A stretch of DNA of 64,000 nucleotides from Xanthomonas arboricola pv. juglandis (GTDB lineage: Bacteria > Pseudomonadota > Gammaproteobacteria > Xanthomonadales > Xanthomonadaceae): the NCBI RefSeq assembly GCF_001013475.1, contig NZ_JZEF01000005.1, positions 1 through 64,000 on the forward strand. The letters are read 5' to 3'. Under the pieces are notes generated by a model. It worked only from the letters and a program-made list of their open reading frames with translations, had not been told where the DNA came from and did not search any database. The translations under genes and the position numbers were made by a program. Below, in pieces: positions 46,422 to 58,667 of this stretch. Positions within the stretch are counted from its first letter, which is position 1. The number at the start of each line of letters is the position of its first letter.

Positions 46422-46521
46422 TACTAAGTAACGAGTGACCGCATGCAATCGCTTGCCGGCAACCCGCACCGGCCGCCAGCTGCGCCAGCGCAAGCGGCAC
46501 GTTCAGCGTACGGATCCCACC

Positions 46522-49500
46522 ATGCCCCGCATTCCGCTTCGTCCCTCTGTCATCGCCGCTTGCCTTTCAGGGATGGCCGAGACCATCTCGCATCCATCCA
46601 AACCTTCAGCGAAGCGGCAGACGCACAACAAATTGGCGACCCCCGACCCACGCGCGTTCGAGGCGGAACTGATCCAGGCACAGGAAGATCCGCTGGGTTG
46701 GTCAGAGACGCTGCGTGAGCAAGTCAGACAGGCAAGCGTCGTCGAGCCCGGATTGAAAGCCGCTCCCAAACGCAAACACGCTCTCCCGCGGCTCTGCAGG
46801 AAGGCCGCAGAGCGATTTGGCCTCAGCAGAGGTGCGCCAGAACCGCACGCGCGCCTGCTGCGCTATTCCTCGTTGCAGTGCGAGCGTGACAGACCCGCCG
46901 ATCCATCGGATCGCAGCGCCAATGTCGTCCTTGATCCGCACGCATCCCCGCTGCTGTCGAATGCCACCCAGGATCTCAATGGAGCGCTGATAGCACGCCT
47001 TGAGCAATCCAACCACGACCTGGCCGCAGGGATCTCCCGGCGTCGCCAAGCCGAATTGAAGTACGCGCACGCACAAACGCTACACGCTGCACGCGAGCAG
47101 TTGGCGTTGAGAGCCCGGCGCGCTGCCAATCTCAGCGACAGCATCAATGTGCTGACGCGTGAACGCGCCGAACTGCTGCAGCAGCTGCATGGATGCAATG
47201 CGCGAACTGATGCAGTGTCGGCCGCGATACGCGATCTCGAGTCGAACATCGTCTCCGCGCGCGCTGCATTGAACGCGTTACCAGGCGTTCGGCAATCGCG
47301 CGCTGTCGTGGCGCGCGCGGCGCCATCCGCGGCCAACGCGCATCAGGGCGAGGATCCCTCACACCTGCAGCGCGTCTGCACTCGGCTCGAACGCGCAGTG
47401 CAGGATGCGCGCGCGCGCGGCGATGCGCTGGCCAAAACGGTCTTTTTCGGCCGCGGCTCGGCACAGGCAGCACAGGCAGAGCAAGCACTTGCGGATACTA
47501 ATGCGGAGATCGATCAATTACGGAGCGCGTATGCACAAGCGCGCGATGCGTTGCGGTCAGATCCAGCAAGCAGCTCTGCCAACAGGCCGGCGTCTCGCAC
47601 GCTTGCGTCGGAACTAGCTGCAGAGCAAGACAGAGAAATCGAGGCACTACGCACACGACTTGGGTACGACGAGAAGATGCTGACCCTGCAACGCACGCAT
47701 GCCCAGCGCTGCCAGCGGAATACGCGGCGCCTACAGGAGCGCCTAGCTCAGGTCGACGCAACACTGGAGCAGGCGCGGCATTCGTCGCGGATCAACACCG
47801 AGGAGTTGTGGCAGCAGGAACAGACTGTCACCGTGCTGGAAGCAGCGGACGGCGACATGCAGCGCGTAGTGGAACATGCAGCCGCGCAGCTGCCGGCAGA
47901 TGAGGCCCGGCCCGCAGCTTCCGATATCGTCGCCGACACCATCCAGGCACTGCTAGACATCCTTCCCGGCTTTCGCGAGGAAACGCTCGACCCCGTGAGT
48001 CGACAGGTTCTGCGCGACTGGGCTGATGGCCTGCATGGTCGCAGCGCTGCGTTCGGGACCGACGCCCTGCAGCCGGTCGACGCGTTGCGCATTGCCCTGC
48101 AGGCCTTATCGATCGCCAGCGGGGGCGATGCCACGGCAGCGGCCAACGCACTGCAACGCCTGAGCATCGTGCAGATGCGTGAGCTGATTCCGCCGCCGCA
48201 GGTCTCCATCGCTGCCAAGGCGGTCCCGCCGATGGATACCGTCACCGCCTGCGTCGGCCTGCTGGCCAGCGTGCCGCGCGGCATGCAGGTGCTTTCGCAC
48301 ATGCTGCGCGAAGAACCCACGCCTGCCTCCAGGGAATGGCTGGAGGCGGCGCAGGTCCATCTGCGTGCCAGCCACCGGCTTGCACTGACGCCGGACGCAG
48401 AACAGGCTGAACGCACCTGGCTGGGCGATGCGCAAATGGGAGCGCGCCATGCCGTGCACGGCGCTTCGCCGCTGCAGGGCCTGCAGTCTGCAACCGATGC
48501 CCAGCGCGGCGCATTTCATGCGTTCCGCAATGGCTACGAAACCACCCGGGCAGGTTCACCCTATGCGCGCGTCAACGCATGCCTGCAGATGTTTGCGCAA
48601 TGGGCGGTAGCAGGCAGCAGAAGACGGCGCAATAGCGACCTCAACCCCTTCAACGCGCTCGCACTGGGAATGAAGGTCGGCGCCTCCGAAGCGCTTCCCA
48701 CCGCTGTGCGGCGTGCCAACGATGCTTTTCGCGAGGCGGCCGGCCACTTGACCAGCTGGCTCGTCGCGCGCCGCCAGATCCAGCTGGCGGGCGGGCGAAT
48801 GCCGTCGCAGGACGAGCTGGCGATGCAGGCGCTGTCGGAATACGCGCACTGGCTACCACACGAGCAGAACGCGACCGACCTGACCTTCACTGCCAAGGTA
48901 CTGGGCACGATCGAGCGGCGCGCCCAGGAGCTGCAGCGCTCGGTGGCTGCCTCCGCGAGCGAGAGCGACGATCTGCAGCCGGCGGCGTGCCATCCGGCGA
49001 TCGCGTCGACCTGGGTTGCATTACGCGCGGGCCGCATGCGTCTGCCGGAAACGCTGCGCCTGATCCAACGCGGCCTGCTCGACCACGCCGGACAGCCGAC
49101 CGACATGCCGATCGGTGCAGCGCCCTTGGATGAAGAACTGGCGTCGGTCGCACGCAACCACTTTCATCAGGCCGTTGGTCAAGCCAGTCGCTTTCTGCAT
49201 GAGGGCGACACGGCCCGCGTCAGGTCGCCCCGCGCGCTATTCGAATGCCTGCGCAACCTGATGGAACGGCTGGAATGGCGCGACAAGCTGCGTATTACCG
49301 AACAACGTGTGATCGGACTCAATACGACGCCGCTATCGGCTGCGCTTGCGATCATCTCCAGCGGCCTGGGACTGAAACTCTCCGCGGGCGGTCAGGCCAG
49401 TTCCGATCGCTCGGTGGAGATTTACATGGGGCGGACCGGGCTGTCGCTGCAGATCGGGCGGCAGAAGGCGCGGCAGTTCAACGCCAGTACGGGCATTAGC

Positions 49501-50688
49501 GCGGGCGTGCTGCTGCCGGGCACCGAACGCGCACCGGTGGTTATCACGGGCGCAGCCGAGTGGCGCATGAAAAAGGAATCGGGCATCGAGCATGGCGTGC
49601 AGATCCGCGTACCACGGCGGGGCAAGGGCCAGGAGCTGGAGCAGCGCGCGCAATTCCTGGCCATGTTTGAACATCTGCTGCAGCTCGCCGAGCAATCCGG
49701 CGGCGATGCAGGCCAGCTGACCGAGCGCGACTTTCTGGGGGAGCTGCTGGCGCATCACCCCAGCATCACCGTTGGTTTGATCGGCCATGCCGAGCGCAAC
49801 GCTTCGGCCACCGAGTCCAGCATCAGCGTCGCTGCGGGCGTACGCGTGGGAAACATGGATGGCAAACCGCGTCGGGCCACCCTGGGGGCTTCGCTCGGCT
49901 TAAAAGCGCGGCGGGAAACCTCCCGTTCGCAGACGCCGATCGAAGGCTACATGACGATGGTGCTGAAGGATTCGAGCGCGCAATCCAGGGTAGAGATCGC
50001 AGGCCGCGCATCGGCCAGTGTCGTCGCTCAGCAGTGGACGCGCCCAAGCATTGGCAATGCGCCGCCCACGCAGGTGGCGCGGCTGTCCATGGCCACGCTC
50101 GATCTCGGCTATAGCAGAGAACTGCATTTGGCCGGCAGCAATACGTTCTCCACCTTGTGGATGTTCAACAACGAAATCGACCCTGTGCGTACGGATCGTG
50201 GCTTCGAATTCTTCAACTTCGCCTCATTCGAACGCGAAGTGAAACGCAACTGGCAGTTATGGACGCACTATGGAACCTCTAAACTGCAAGGCAAGGTCGA
50301 CGACCAGCGGGTCTACATGGTGGCCGAGCGCCAATTGCAGGACTTCGTCGACCGGGTCCGCCTCCATATGCAAGACAACAAGTTCGCCTCGATGATCGTG
50401 GACTGGGTGTTACAGGCAGAGGCTGCACCGCGCCTGGACGCATTGCGCGCGCAGGCCCAGCTATTGCGGGTCGCAGGATGCGAAGCGCAAGCAGTGGAAG
50501 CCGATCGCGCCTTCGATGACCTGATCAGCTACCCAGGCATCTGGGAGCCGACCATCCTGATCCTGCGCGAAAAGGGAAAGCGCCAGCGCGAGCGTGGCAT
50601 CGATTTCTTCATCAAACGCCAGACCAACCAGGCGGCGGAGGCGAGTCGGACGGTCGGTCAATGGATCCCGTACGAGCCAGTCCCGTAG
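46522..50688 (+). CDS. xopZ: Type III effector XopZ (HopAS1/AWR-related)
   Basis: A 1388-residue protein delivered into plant cells by the Hrp type III system; XopZ of X. oryzae (about 1400 residues) suppresses host immunity. The N-terminus is Ser/Pro/Arg-rich with no signal peptide, as expected for a T3S signal. A coiled-coil region follows (about residues 150-430, rich in Glu/Arg/Ala heptads). The C-terminal third has beta-rich blocks (EIYMGRTGLSLQIGRQKARQ, AAEWRMKKESGIEHGVQIRV) and ends FFIKRQTNQAAEASRTVGQW. Its position between lolA and rarA and the PIP-like promoter agree with Xanthomonas xopZ. The ATG at 46522 is preferred to a GTG at 46435, which lies just after the predicted transcription start. 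Intact. Confidence 0.85.
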   Translation: MPRIPLRPSVIAACLSGMAETISHPSKPSAKRQTHNKLATPDPRAFEAELIQAQEDPLGWSETLREQVRQASVVEPGLKAAPKRKHALPRLCRKAAERFGLSRGAPEPHARLLRYSSLQCERDRPADPSDRSANVVLDPHASPLLSNATQDLNGALIARLEQSNHDLAAGISRRRQAELKYAHAQTLHAAREQLALRARRAANLSDSINVLTRERAELLQQLHGCNARTDAVSAAIRDLESNIVSARAALNALPGVRQSRAVVARAAPSAANAHQGEDPSHLQRVCTRLERAVQDARARGDALAKTVFFGRGSAQAAQAEQALADTNAEIDQLRSAYAQARDALRSDPASSSANRPASRTLASELAAEQDREIEALRTRLGYDEKMLTLQRTHAQRCQRNTRRLQERLAQVDATLEQARHSSRINTEELWQQEQTVTVLEAADGDMQRVVEHAAAQLPADEARPAASDIVADTIQALLDILPGFREETLDPVSRQVLRDWADGLHGRSAAFGTDALQPVDALRIALQALSIASGGDATAAANALQRLSIVQMRELIPPPQVSIAAKAVPPMDTVTACVGLLASVPRGMQVLSHMLREEPTPASREWLEAAQVHLRASHRLALTPDAEQAERTWLGDAQMGARHAVHGASPLQGLQSATDAQRGAFHAFRNGYETTRAGSPYARVNACLQMFAQWAVAGSRRRRNSDLNPFNALALGMKVGASEALPTAVRRANDAFREAAGHLTSWLVARRQIQLAGGRMPSQDELAMQALSEYAHWLPHEQNATDLTFTAKVLGTIERRAQELQRSVAASASESDDLQPAACHPAIASTWVALRAGRMRLPETLRLIQRGLLDHAGQPTDMPIGAAPLDEELASVARNHFHQAVGQASRFLHEGDTARVRSPRALFECLRNLMERLEWRDKLRITEQRVIGLNTTPLSAALAIISSGLGLKLSAGGQASSDRSVEIYMGRTGLSLQIGRQKARQFNASTGISAGVLLPGTERAPVVITGAAEWRMKKESGIEHGVQIRVPRRGKGQELEQRAQFLAMFEHLLQLAEQSGGDAGQLTERDFLGELLAHHPSITVGLIGHAERNASATESSISVAAGVRVGNMDGKPRRATLGASLGLKARRETSRSQTPIEGYMTMVLKDSSAQSRVEIAGRASASVVAQQWTRPSIGNAPPTQVARLSMATLDLGYSRELHLAGSNTFSTLWMFNNEIDPVRTDRGFEFFNFASFEREVKRNWQLWTHYGTSKLQGKVDDQRVYMVAERQLQDFVDRVRLHMQDNKFASMIVDWVLQAEAAPRLDALRAQAQLLRVAGCEAQAVEADRAFDDLISYPGIWEPTILILREKGKRQRERGIDFFIKRQTNQAAEASRTVGQWIPYEPVP

Positions 50689-50790
50689 CGCTGCCGGCAT
50701 CGCCCCTCTGTGGGCGCCTCCGCCAGGTCACAACGAACGCTGCGCCGCTCGCTGCGCCATGCCTTTACGCCGTGCGCCCCGCAGACGCCT

Positions 50791-51420
50791 CTACTGCGCG
50801 TCGCCGACCACGTCCACACCCTTGCCCGGCGTGTAGCGGAAGGTGTCGGCAGCGAATGCCGGATTGCGCTTCCAGCCGCTGAAGCTGATCGCGGTGCGCT
50901 GGCCGACCGCATCCACCACTTCCATCCTGGCCAGGCCATCCTTGCCGAACCCCAGCGAGGCCATCTGGAAACTGGCTTCGGTGTCGACCTTGGGCGTCAG
51001 CGACAGCCACTGCAGTCCGTCACGTGGCGCCGCTTCTTCGCTGACGTCGTATTGCTTGTCCAGGCGCGCCGGGTCGATCAATGCAACCAGTGGGCTGTTC
51101 TGTTCTTCGCTGCCCTGCGCACGCACGGTCACCTGCTCCAGATCCGGGTCGAACACCCAGACCTTCTTGCCGTCGGCCACGATCAGCTGCTTGTAGGGCT
51201 TGGCGTATTCCCAACGGAACTGGCGCGGCGCCGACAATGCCACCCGCCCGCTCGCGCGTTCCTTGACCCGGCCATTGGCATCGGAGACCTGCTGGCTGAA
51301 CTGCCCGTCCAGGCCTTTCAGGCCGCGCGTGAACGTGTCCAGCTCCTGACGCGCACCGGCAAACGCGGTGCCGGCGAACAGGGCGGTGGCGAGAACGGCA
51401 TAACGGAGCTGGCGATGCAT
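50791..51420 (-). CDS. lolA: Outer membrane lipoprotein carrier protein LolA
   Basis: A 209-residue periplasmic chaperone that ferries lipoproteins from LolCDE to LolB. Signal peptide MHRQLRYAVLATALFAGTAF (cleavage after AFA). The mature part shows LolA blocks: FSQQVSDANGRVKERASGRV, PRQFRWEYAKPYKQLIVADG and KVWVFDPDLEQVTVR. It lies in the ftsK-lolA neighbourhood, here separated by the transglutaminase gene. Confidence 0.95.
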   Translation of the reverse strand: MHRQLRYAVLATALFAGTAFAGARQELDTFTRGLKGLDGQFSQQVSDANGRVKERASGRVALSAPRQFRWEYAKPYKQLIVADGKKVWVFDPDLEQVTVRAQGSEEQNSPLVALIDPARLDKQYDVSEEAAPRDGLQWLSLTPKVDTEASFQMASLGFGKDGLARMEVVDAVGQRTAISFSGWKRNPAFAADTFRYTPGKGVDVVGDAQ

Positions 51421-51527
51421 CGCGGTGTTCCAGAAAGGGTATGCGGGAATTCTGATACTTCATGGATGAATGGGCGAGCTCTATCGCACAAGGCGTTCAG
51501 ATCGCGGCCGCCGCCAGTCGATTCATC

Positions 51528-53453
51528 TCACTGCGCCGTCTGCACCCTGGACAGATCGCCATACACGATCTGCCCGCGAAAGCCGCGCCGCACCTGCTGG
51601 TAGAGCTCACGAAACGCGCGGTAATCCTGCGGCTGACACAGCGCCTGCGGCCCACGCACTGCCGCGCGTTGCAGGCGATGCACCGCCGTCACCGTCTGGC
51701 CCTGGCGCGTCCACTCGACCGCGTACTCGCCAGCGGCATTGCGAAAGCGGCTGCTGCGCGGAATCGCAATGATCGGCACCGTCGCCGGGAAGCTCACCAC
51801 ATAAGTCTCTTCGCGCACGCTGTCGTTGCAGTAGAACGGGGTCAGGTTGTCGTCGGCCGAGGTGGTCGTATAGATGCCACGGGTGGATTCGGCACCGGGC
51901 ATATCGGGCAAGGTCATGCCGCCGACCACCGAAAAATCCACCGCATCCTCGGCCTGGAAGGAGTAGCGATAGTTGAACGGCGCATCCAGATCCAGCGGGT
52001 CGCCCTGGATCAACAGATCGCCGGTGCCGTCGAAGCCGGACTGCGCAATGATCGACTCCTCGATGCGATTGCGGTTCTGCGCATTGAGCTGCACGAACAT
52101 CGCACGCAGCCCCACCTCGCCGGTCTGTCCGCTGTCGAGCGTGGTCAGGCCGTGCAGCCCGCCCTGCGGGGTAAAGCGGTACTCGGTACGCGCGACGTAG
52201 CGGTTGACCTTGCGGTCGTTGGGCGGGGTATGCGTGACCTTGCCGTCCAGCGTATGCACCACCGGCGCCCCGAGGTCGCCGGCCGGCAACTGGCCGAAGC
52301 GCGCGTAGGGGTTGGTCGAATCCACATACAGATCGAACGCCGGGATATAGGTGATGGCGTGATTGAAGCGGCCGAGCACCGGGATCGGCGGCAGCGTCGG
52401 CCCGCCTTCGGCGCCGATCAGCACCGGGGTGCTGGCGATGCCCTTGGCCGCCAGCAAGGCTTCCAGGATCACGGTGTGATCCTTGCAGTCGCCATAGTGG
52501 TTGGCCAGGATGCTGTCGGCGCTGTTGGGCTCCAGTCCGCCATTGCCCAGGTACACCGCCACGTAGCGGATATTGCGCGCCACCCACGCGTACAGCGCAG
52601 CGGCCTGCGCACGCGGCGCGTCGATGCCGCGGGTCACCTCGTCGGCCAGCGACTGGATCGCCGGCGTCACCGCAGCGGCGCGGCCACCCTTGACGTGATA
52701 GGCCAGGCCCATCTGCGACCAGCTGTCGAAGGTGCTGGCCATCAAGGTGGGGCTGAACTCCCAGGTCGCCGCGCTCCAGTTCTGGTTCTTCATCGGCGTG
52801 GCGCGCTGATAGCGCCACTCCCAGCGCGCCTGATCGCCACGCACCACCGGCCTGGTCCCGCCCTGCAAGCCGCGCACCGACAAATGCATCGGCAATGCCT
52901 TCGGTGCCACCAGCGTGACCACCGCATCGTCGTATTGCGCGAACACGCTGAAGGTCTCCCACAGGCTGAAATAACCGGGGAAGTACGGGGTGTTCTGCGC
53001 ACGCCGCACGCGATAGACGATGCGCGCGCCAGGCGCCAGATTCGGGAACACCACCACCTTGACCTTGCGATCGGCATACATCGCCGCCGCCGCGCTGGAA
53101 TAGCTTTCCTGGGTATAGATCTTGTCGGACGCCACGTCCTGGCGCAGCCCTTCGGCGGTGACGGTGTAGGCCTGCAGCACCTCCAGGGTTTCCATCTTCT
53201 CGCTGTAGCTCAGCCGCACCTGGCTGAACTGCTCCACTGCCGATTTGGTCTTGAGCAGGATCTCGTACTCGTCGGTTTCCACGCTGCTGGCATCGGCACG
53301 CACTTCGTAGTCGGCGCGATAGCGCACGAAGCTGTAGTTGGTGTCGGCCTGCGTGCGCGCCGCGGCAGCGGCAGGCGCGGCCTGTTGCTGGGCCTGGGCC
53401 AGCAACGGCAATGAGATCAGCAGCAGCAACAGCAACACGGAACGACGCAGCAT
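51528..53453 (-). CDS. DUF3857/transglutaminase-like exported protein
   Basis: A 641-residue secreted or periplasmic protein. Signal peptide MLRRSVLLLLLLISLPLLAQ, then a DUF3857 beta domain (about 40-270) and a papain-like transglutaminase core. The catalytic triad is visible: Cys in HYGDCKDHT, His in RFNHAITYI, Asp in YVDSTNPYARFG. The C-terminal beta domain has no assigned role. Substrate unknown. In E. coli lolA directly follows ftsK; this gene is inserted between them on the same strand. Confidence 0.9.
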   Translation of the reverse strand: MLRRSVLLLLLLISLPLLAQAQQQAAPAAAAARTQADTNYSFVRYRADYEVRADASSVETDEYEILLKTKSAVEQFSQVRLSYSEKMETLEVLQAYTVTAEGLRQDVASDKIYTQESYSSAAAAMYADRKVKVVVFPNLAPGARIVYRVRRAQNTPYFPGYFSLWETFSVFAQYDDAVVTLVAPKALPMHLSVRGLQGGTRPVVRGDQARWEWRYQRATPMKNQNWSAATWEFSPTLMASTFDSWSQMGLAYHVKGGRAAAVTPAIQSLADEVTRGIDAPRAQAAALYAWVARNIRYVAVYLGNGGLEPNSADSILANHYGDCKDHTVILEALLAAKGIASTPVLIGAEGGPTLPPIPVLGRFNHAITYIPAFDLYVDSTNPYARFGQLPAGDLGAPVVHTLDGKVTHTPPNDRKVNRYVARTEYRFTPQGGLHGLTTLDSGQTGEVGLRAMFVQLNAQNRNRIEESIIAQSGFDGTGDLLIQGDPLDLDAPFNYRYSFQAEDAVDFSVVGGMTLPDMPGAESTRGIYTTTSADDNLTPFYCNDSVREETYVVSFPATVPIIAIPRSSRFRNAAGEYAVEWTRQGQTVTAVHRLQRAAVRGPQALCQPQDYRAFRELYQQVRRGFRGQIVYGDLSRVQTAQ

Positions 53454-53633
53454 GGGTCTCGATCGCGGCGGGCCGGAGCGGCCCTCGTGCGACAGGGTAG
53501 CCGGTGTGCGCCGCAGCGTCAGGCACCGGCCTCCAACATCGCCGCATCCACGCGTCTACGCATCCGCAATCCGAACAAGCCCGGAACGCGGCGCCACGGC
53601 CAAGTCGATACGCGCCGCGTTGCCGGCCGCCGA

Positions 53634-55991
53634 TTACTTGGGCGGCGGCGGCGCCAGCACGGTGCGGTCGCCATTGTGCTCGGGCTGGCTGACCACACCG
53701 GCCGCTTCCATCGCTTCGATCAGGCGCGCGGCGCGGTTGTAGCCGATCTTCAAGCGCCGCTGCACGCCGGAGATCGAGGCGCGCCGGGTTTCGGTGACGA
53801 TGCGCAAGGCCTCGTCGTACAAGGGGTCGGACTCGTCGCCACCGCCACCGCTGCTTTCCGGCAAGCCGGTCGCACCGACCACGGTGCCATCGCCCATGGT
53901 CTGCACTTCGTCCAGCACGCCCTCGACGTAGGACACCGGCCCGCTGGCTTTGAGATGCTCGACCACCCGATGCACTTCCTCGTCGCTGACGAAGGCGCCA
54001 TGCACGCGGTCCGGCAGCGCGGTGCCTGGCGGCAGATACAGCATGTCGCCATTGCCCAGCAGCGCTTCGGCGCCGGACTGATCCAGGATGGTGCGCGAGT
54101 CGATCTTGGAACTGACCTGGAACGCCACGCGGGTCGGGATATTGGCCTTGATCAGGCCGGTGATCACGTCCACCGACGGCCGCTGCGTGGCCAGGATCAG
54201 ATGGATACCGGCCGCGCGCGCCTTTTGCGCCAGGCGCGCGATCAGCTCTTCGACCTTCTTGCCGACGATCATCATCATGTCGGCGAATTCGTCGATGAAG
54301 ATCACGATGAACGGCAGCGTTTCCAGCGGACGCGGCGCCTCGCCCAGCTCGGGGTTGGGCTTGAACAACGGGTCCATCATCGGCTGGCCGGCGTCGATGG
54401 CGTCCTTGATCTTCTTGTTGAAGCCGGCCAGGTTGCGCACGCCCACCGCGCTCATCAGCTTGTAGCGGCGCTCCATCTCGGCCACGCACCAACGCAGGCC
54501 GTTGGCGGCCTCCTTCATGTCGGTGACCACCGGCGCCAGCAGATGCGGGATGCCCTGATAGACGCTCAGTTCGAGCATCTTCGGGTCGATCATCAGCATG
54601 CGCAGTTCCTTGTGCGAGGCCTTGAACAGCAGGCTCAGCACCATCGCGTTGACCGCCACCGACTTGCCCGAGCCGGTTGTGCCGGCCACCAGCAAGTGCG
54701 GCATGCGCGCCAGGTCGGCCACCGTCGGGCGCCCGGCGATGTCCTTGCCCAGGGCCAGGGTCAGCGGGCTGGCCGACTTGTCGTATTCCTTGGAGCGCAG
54801 CAGCTCGGACAGGAAGATCATCTCGCGGCTGACGTTGGGGATCTCCAGGCCGATCACCGACTTGCCCGGGATCACGTCGACCACGCGCACTGACTTGACC
54901 GACAGCCCGCGCGCGATGTCCTTGTCCAGCGAGCTGATCTGGCTGACCTTGATGCCCGGTGCCGGCTCGATCTCGAAGCGGGTGATCACCGGACCCGGAT
55001 AGGCCCCGACCACCTGCGCCTCGATGCGGAAATCCTTGAGCTTGAACTCGATCTGCCGCGACAGCGTCTCCAGCGTCTCTTCCGAATAGCCCTTGGCCTG
55101 CGGCTTGGGGTCGTCCAGCAAGGCCAGCGGCGGCAGGTCGGAGCCGTCGGTGCTCACGCCCTGGAACATCGGGATCTGGGTATCGCGCTTGGCGCGCTCG
55201 CTCTTCTCCACCACCGGTGCCGGCGGCGGCTCGATCCTGACCGGCTCGCGCTTGGCCTGCTTGACCGCATCGACCTTGCGCACTTCCTCGCGCTCTTCGC
55301 GCATCACGCGGGTCTGCTGCCACTCGGTGGCCTGATGGGTCTTGCGCTGCATCAGCGGCCCCAGCGCCAGCACCCAGGTGCCGATGCGCTCCATCACCGC
55401 AAACCACGACAGGCCGGTGGCCAGGGTGATCGACACCAGCAGCAGCACCAGCACGAACAGGTTGGCGCCCAAGGCGCCGAACCCGGCGCTCAGCGAATTG
55501 CTGACCAACCGCCCCAGGATCCCGCCAGCGGCGGCCACGTCGCCGTTGAACAGGCGCAGATGCAGGAAGCCGGTCGAAGCGATCAGGAAACCCACCATGC
55601 CGACCAACCGCAACGCCGGCCCCAGATCGGCCTCGGCCTGTCCTTCCTTGTCCATGCCGAACAAGGCGATCCAGGCCACCGCGCCCAGTACCACCGGCAG
55701 CAGGAAGGCCACATAACCGAACAGCTGCAGCAGCACGTCGGCCGTCCAGGCGCCGACGCGGCCGCCCATGTTGTGCACCGGCGCGACCACGCTGCCGGTC
55801 TGCGACCAGCCCGGATCGGCGCTCGAATAGGTGAATAGGCTGGCCAGCAGATACAGCAGCAGCGGCGCCACCGCGATCAATGCCAGATCGCGCCAGAGCT
55901 TTTGCCGACGCGGATTGTCCGCCGCCGCTGTCTTGCGCGAGGACGTCTTGCCCTCAGCGGGCTTGCTGCGTTCGGGAACCTGCTTTGCCAC
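53634..55991 (-). CDS. ftsK: DNA translocase FtsK
   Basis: A 785-residue divisome motor that pumps chromosome termini through the septum and activates XerCD at dif. The N-terminus carries four membrane helices (starting [20 protein letters not shown]), then a short linker, the alpha/beta motor with Walker [15 protein letters not shown] (about residue 435) and Walker [13 protein letters not shown], and the gamma winged helix ([20 protein letters not shown]) that reads KOPS. Confidence 0.97.
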   Translation of the reverse strand: MAKQVPERSKPAEGKTSSRKTAAADNPRRQKLWRDLALIAVAPLLLYLLASLFTYSSADPGWSQTGSVVAPVHNMGGRVGAWTADVLLQLFGYVAFLLPVVLGAVAWIALFGMDKEGQAEADLGPALRLVGMVGFLIASTGFLHLRLFNGDVAAAGGILGRLVSNSLSAGFGALGANLFVLVLLLVSITLATGLSWFAVMERIGTWVLALGPLMQRKTHQATEWQQTRVMREEREEVRKVDAVKQAKREPVRIEPPPAPVVEKSERAKRDTQIPMFQGVSTDGSDLPPLALLDDPKPQAKGYSEETLETLSRQIEFKLKDFRIEAQVVGAYPGPVITRFEIEPAPGIKVSQISSLDKDIARGLSVKSVRVVDVIPGKSVIGLEIPNVSREMIFLSELLRSKEYDKSASPLTLALGKDIAGRPTVADLARMPHLLVAGTTGSGKSVAVNAMVLSLLFKASHKELRMLMIDPKMLELSVYQGIPHLLAPVVTDMKEAANGLRWCVAEMERRYKLMSAVGVRNLAGFNKKIKDAIDAGQPMMDPLFKPNPELGEAPRPLETLPFIVIFIDEFADMMMIVGKKVEELIARLAQKARAAGIHLILATQRPSVDVITGLIKANIPTRVAFQVSSKIDSRTILDQSGAEALLGNGDMLYLPPGTALPDRVHGAFVSDEEVHRVVEHLKASGPVSYVEGVLDEVQTMGDGTVVGATGLPESSGGGGDESDPLYDEALRIVTETRRASISGVQRRLKIGYNRAARLIEAMEAAGVVSQPEHNGDRTVLAPPPPK

Positions 55992-56097
55992 CTGTAGCCA
56001 GACCTTAGAAAAATGCTGTTAGTGGTTGATAATAAACGACTGAGGCCACGGTTTCAGCTGTTGCATGCGCATCGCCTGCCCGGGCATGCGATGGTCA

Positions 56098-57243
<1,146 letters not shown>

Positions 57244-57303
57244 GGTGGCTGCTGACCGCCGGCCGCGCCGTGCGGGCAGCGCCGAAACCAGCGGACCGTG
57301 CGC

Positions 57304-58422
57304 ATGAGCGTCACGGCCCGCTGGTGCCGCCGGCTGGACGAGCTTCCGGCCGGTGCCTGGGACACGCTGCACGACGGCGCGCACCCATTCATTTCTTATG
57401 CGTTCCTGGAAGGCCTGGAGCAGGAGGGCTGCCTGCGACCGGACTGGGGCTGGAACCCGCTGCACCTGACGCTATGGGACGGCGACACGCTGGTCGCCGC
57501 CGCACCGGGATACCTGAAGAACAACTCGCATGGCGAGTTCGTGTTCGACCACGCCTGGGCGAACGCCTACGCGCGCTACGGGCAGGAGTACTTCCCCAAG
57601 TGGCTGTGCGGGGTGCCCTACTCGCCGGTGACCGGACCGCGCCTGCTGGGCGCACCGCGCTGGCGCCCGCAGTTGCTCGCGGCGATGCGCACGCTGGTGG
57701 AGCGCAGCGGGCTGTCGTCGGCGCACGTCAACTTCCACCCGGCCGACGAAGACACCGCCTTCGACGCCGACTGGCTGGAGCGCAACGATCTGCAGTACCA
57801 CTGGCACAACGCCAGCGGCTGGAGCGATTTCGAAAGCTTCCTGGCGGCGATGGATCACAAGCGGCGCAAGAACATCCGCCAGGAGCGCGCCAAGGTGCAG
57901 CGGGCCGGCGTGCAGTTGCGCGTGGTGCATGGCGATGAAGCCAGCGACGCCGACCTGGAAGCGATGTACGGCTTCTATCTCAAGACCTTCAACGAATACG
58001 GCAACTCGCCCGCGCTGACGCCGGAATTCCTGCATCACCTGGCCCGGCACCTGCCGCGCCAGCTGGTGATGTTTCTGGCCGAGCTGGACGGGAAACCGAT
58101 CGCCGGCGCGCTGTGTCTGCGCGGGCGTGACACGCTGTACGGGCGTTACTGGGGCGGTGAAGCCCTTCCGGGGCTGCATTTTGAAACCTGCTACTACCAG
58201 GGCATCGAATACTGCCTGCGCGAGGGCCTGGCCCGCTTCGAGCCCGGCGCGCAAGGCGAGCACAAGATCGCGCGCGGCTTTCTGCCGACACTGGTCCGCA
58301 GCCGCCACTGGATCGCCGACCCCGGCTTCCGCGAGCCGCTGGCGCAATGGTGTGCCGACGAGCGCCAGGCGGTGGCCCGGCATGCACGCGAGCTGTCCGA
58401 GCACAGCCCGTTTCGTGACTGA
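57304..58422 (+). CDS. FemAB/GNAT-like acyltransferase (DUF482 type)
   Basis: A 372-residue soluble protein of the peptidogalycan/FemAB-related GNAT group (PF04339). Family blocks: HPFISYAFLEGLEQEGC near the N-terminus, AGPYLKNNSHGEFVFDHAWA-like segment, FLAAMDHKRRKNIRQERAKV, and the closing ARFEPGAQGEHKIARGFLPT. Predicted to transfer an acyl group; the substrate is unknown. It lies 60 bases after trxB and 245 before aat, all on the plus strand, a common neighbourhood of aat in proteobacteria. Confidence 0.85.
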   Translation: MSVTARWCRRLDELPAGAWDTLHDGAHPFISYAFLEGLEQEGCLRPDWGWNPLHLTLWDGDTLVAAAPGYLKNNSHGEFVFDHAWANAYARYGQEYFPKWLCGVPYSPVTGPRLLGAPRWRPQLLAAMRTLVERSGLSSAHVNFHPADEDTAFDADWLERNDLQYHWHNASGWSDFESFLAAMDHKRRKNIRQERAKVQRAGVQLRVVHGDEASDADLEAMYGFYLKTFNEYGNSPALTPEFLHHLARHLPRQLVMFLAELDGKPIAGALCLRGRDTLYGRYWGGEALPGLHFETCYYQGIEYCLREGLARFEPGAQGEHKIARGFLPTLVRSRHWIADPGFREPLAQWCADERQAVARHARELSEHSPFRD

Positions 58423-58667
58423 CCCCGGCGGCGGCGGCGCAGGGCACAGGCGTAGCTGATCGCCGGCCGGGCAGCTTGCGGACGTCTGAACAAGGCGGCC
58501 AAATCCATCCAGCGACCAACCGTCTGGCGAGCACGACTTGCGCGCCCAGCATCGCGGTGCGTTTGGGTACATTCCGCAGAGCATGTCGACCACACCCGCG
58601 AACCGTTGCGTGCCGGCATGGTCTTCGCCCTGGGTGCAGCATGTACGACACGCTCTACACTGCGCGC

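Noticed and set aside
46435..46521. GTG start for xopZ at 46435
   Set aside because: It lies about 14 bases after the predicted -10 element, leaving no room for a leader and ribosome site. The ATG at 46522 is more plausible.
51607..55407. A 1266-codon minus-strand frame spanning ftsK and the transglutaminase gene
   Set aside because: It is an alternative frame of two clearly real genes on the same strand, and its translation is Arg/Gly/Ala-rich with no motif.
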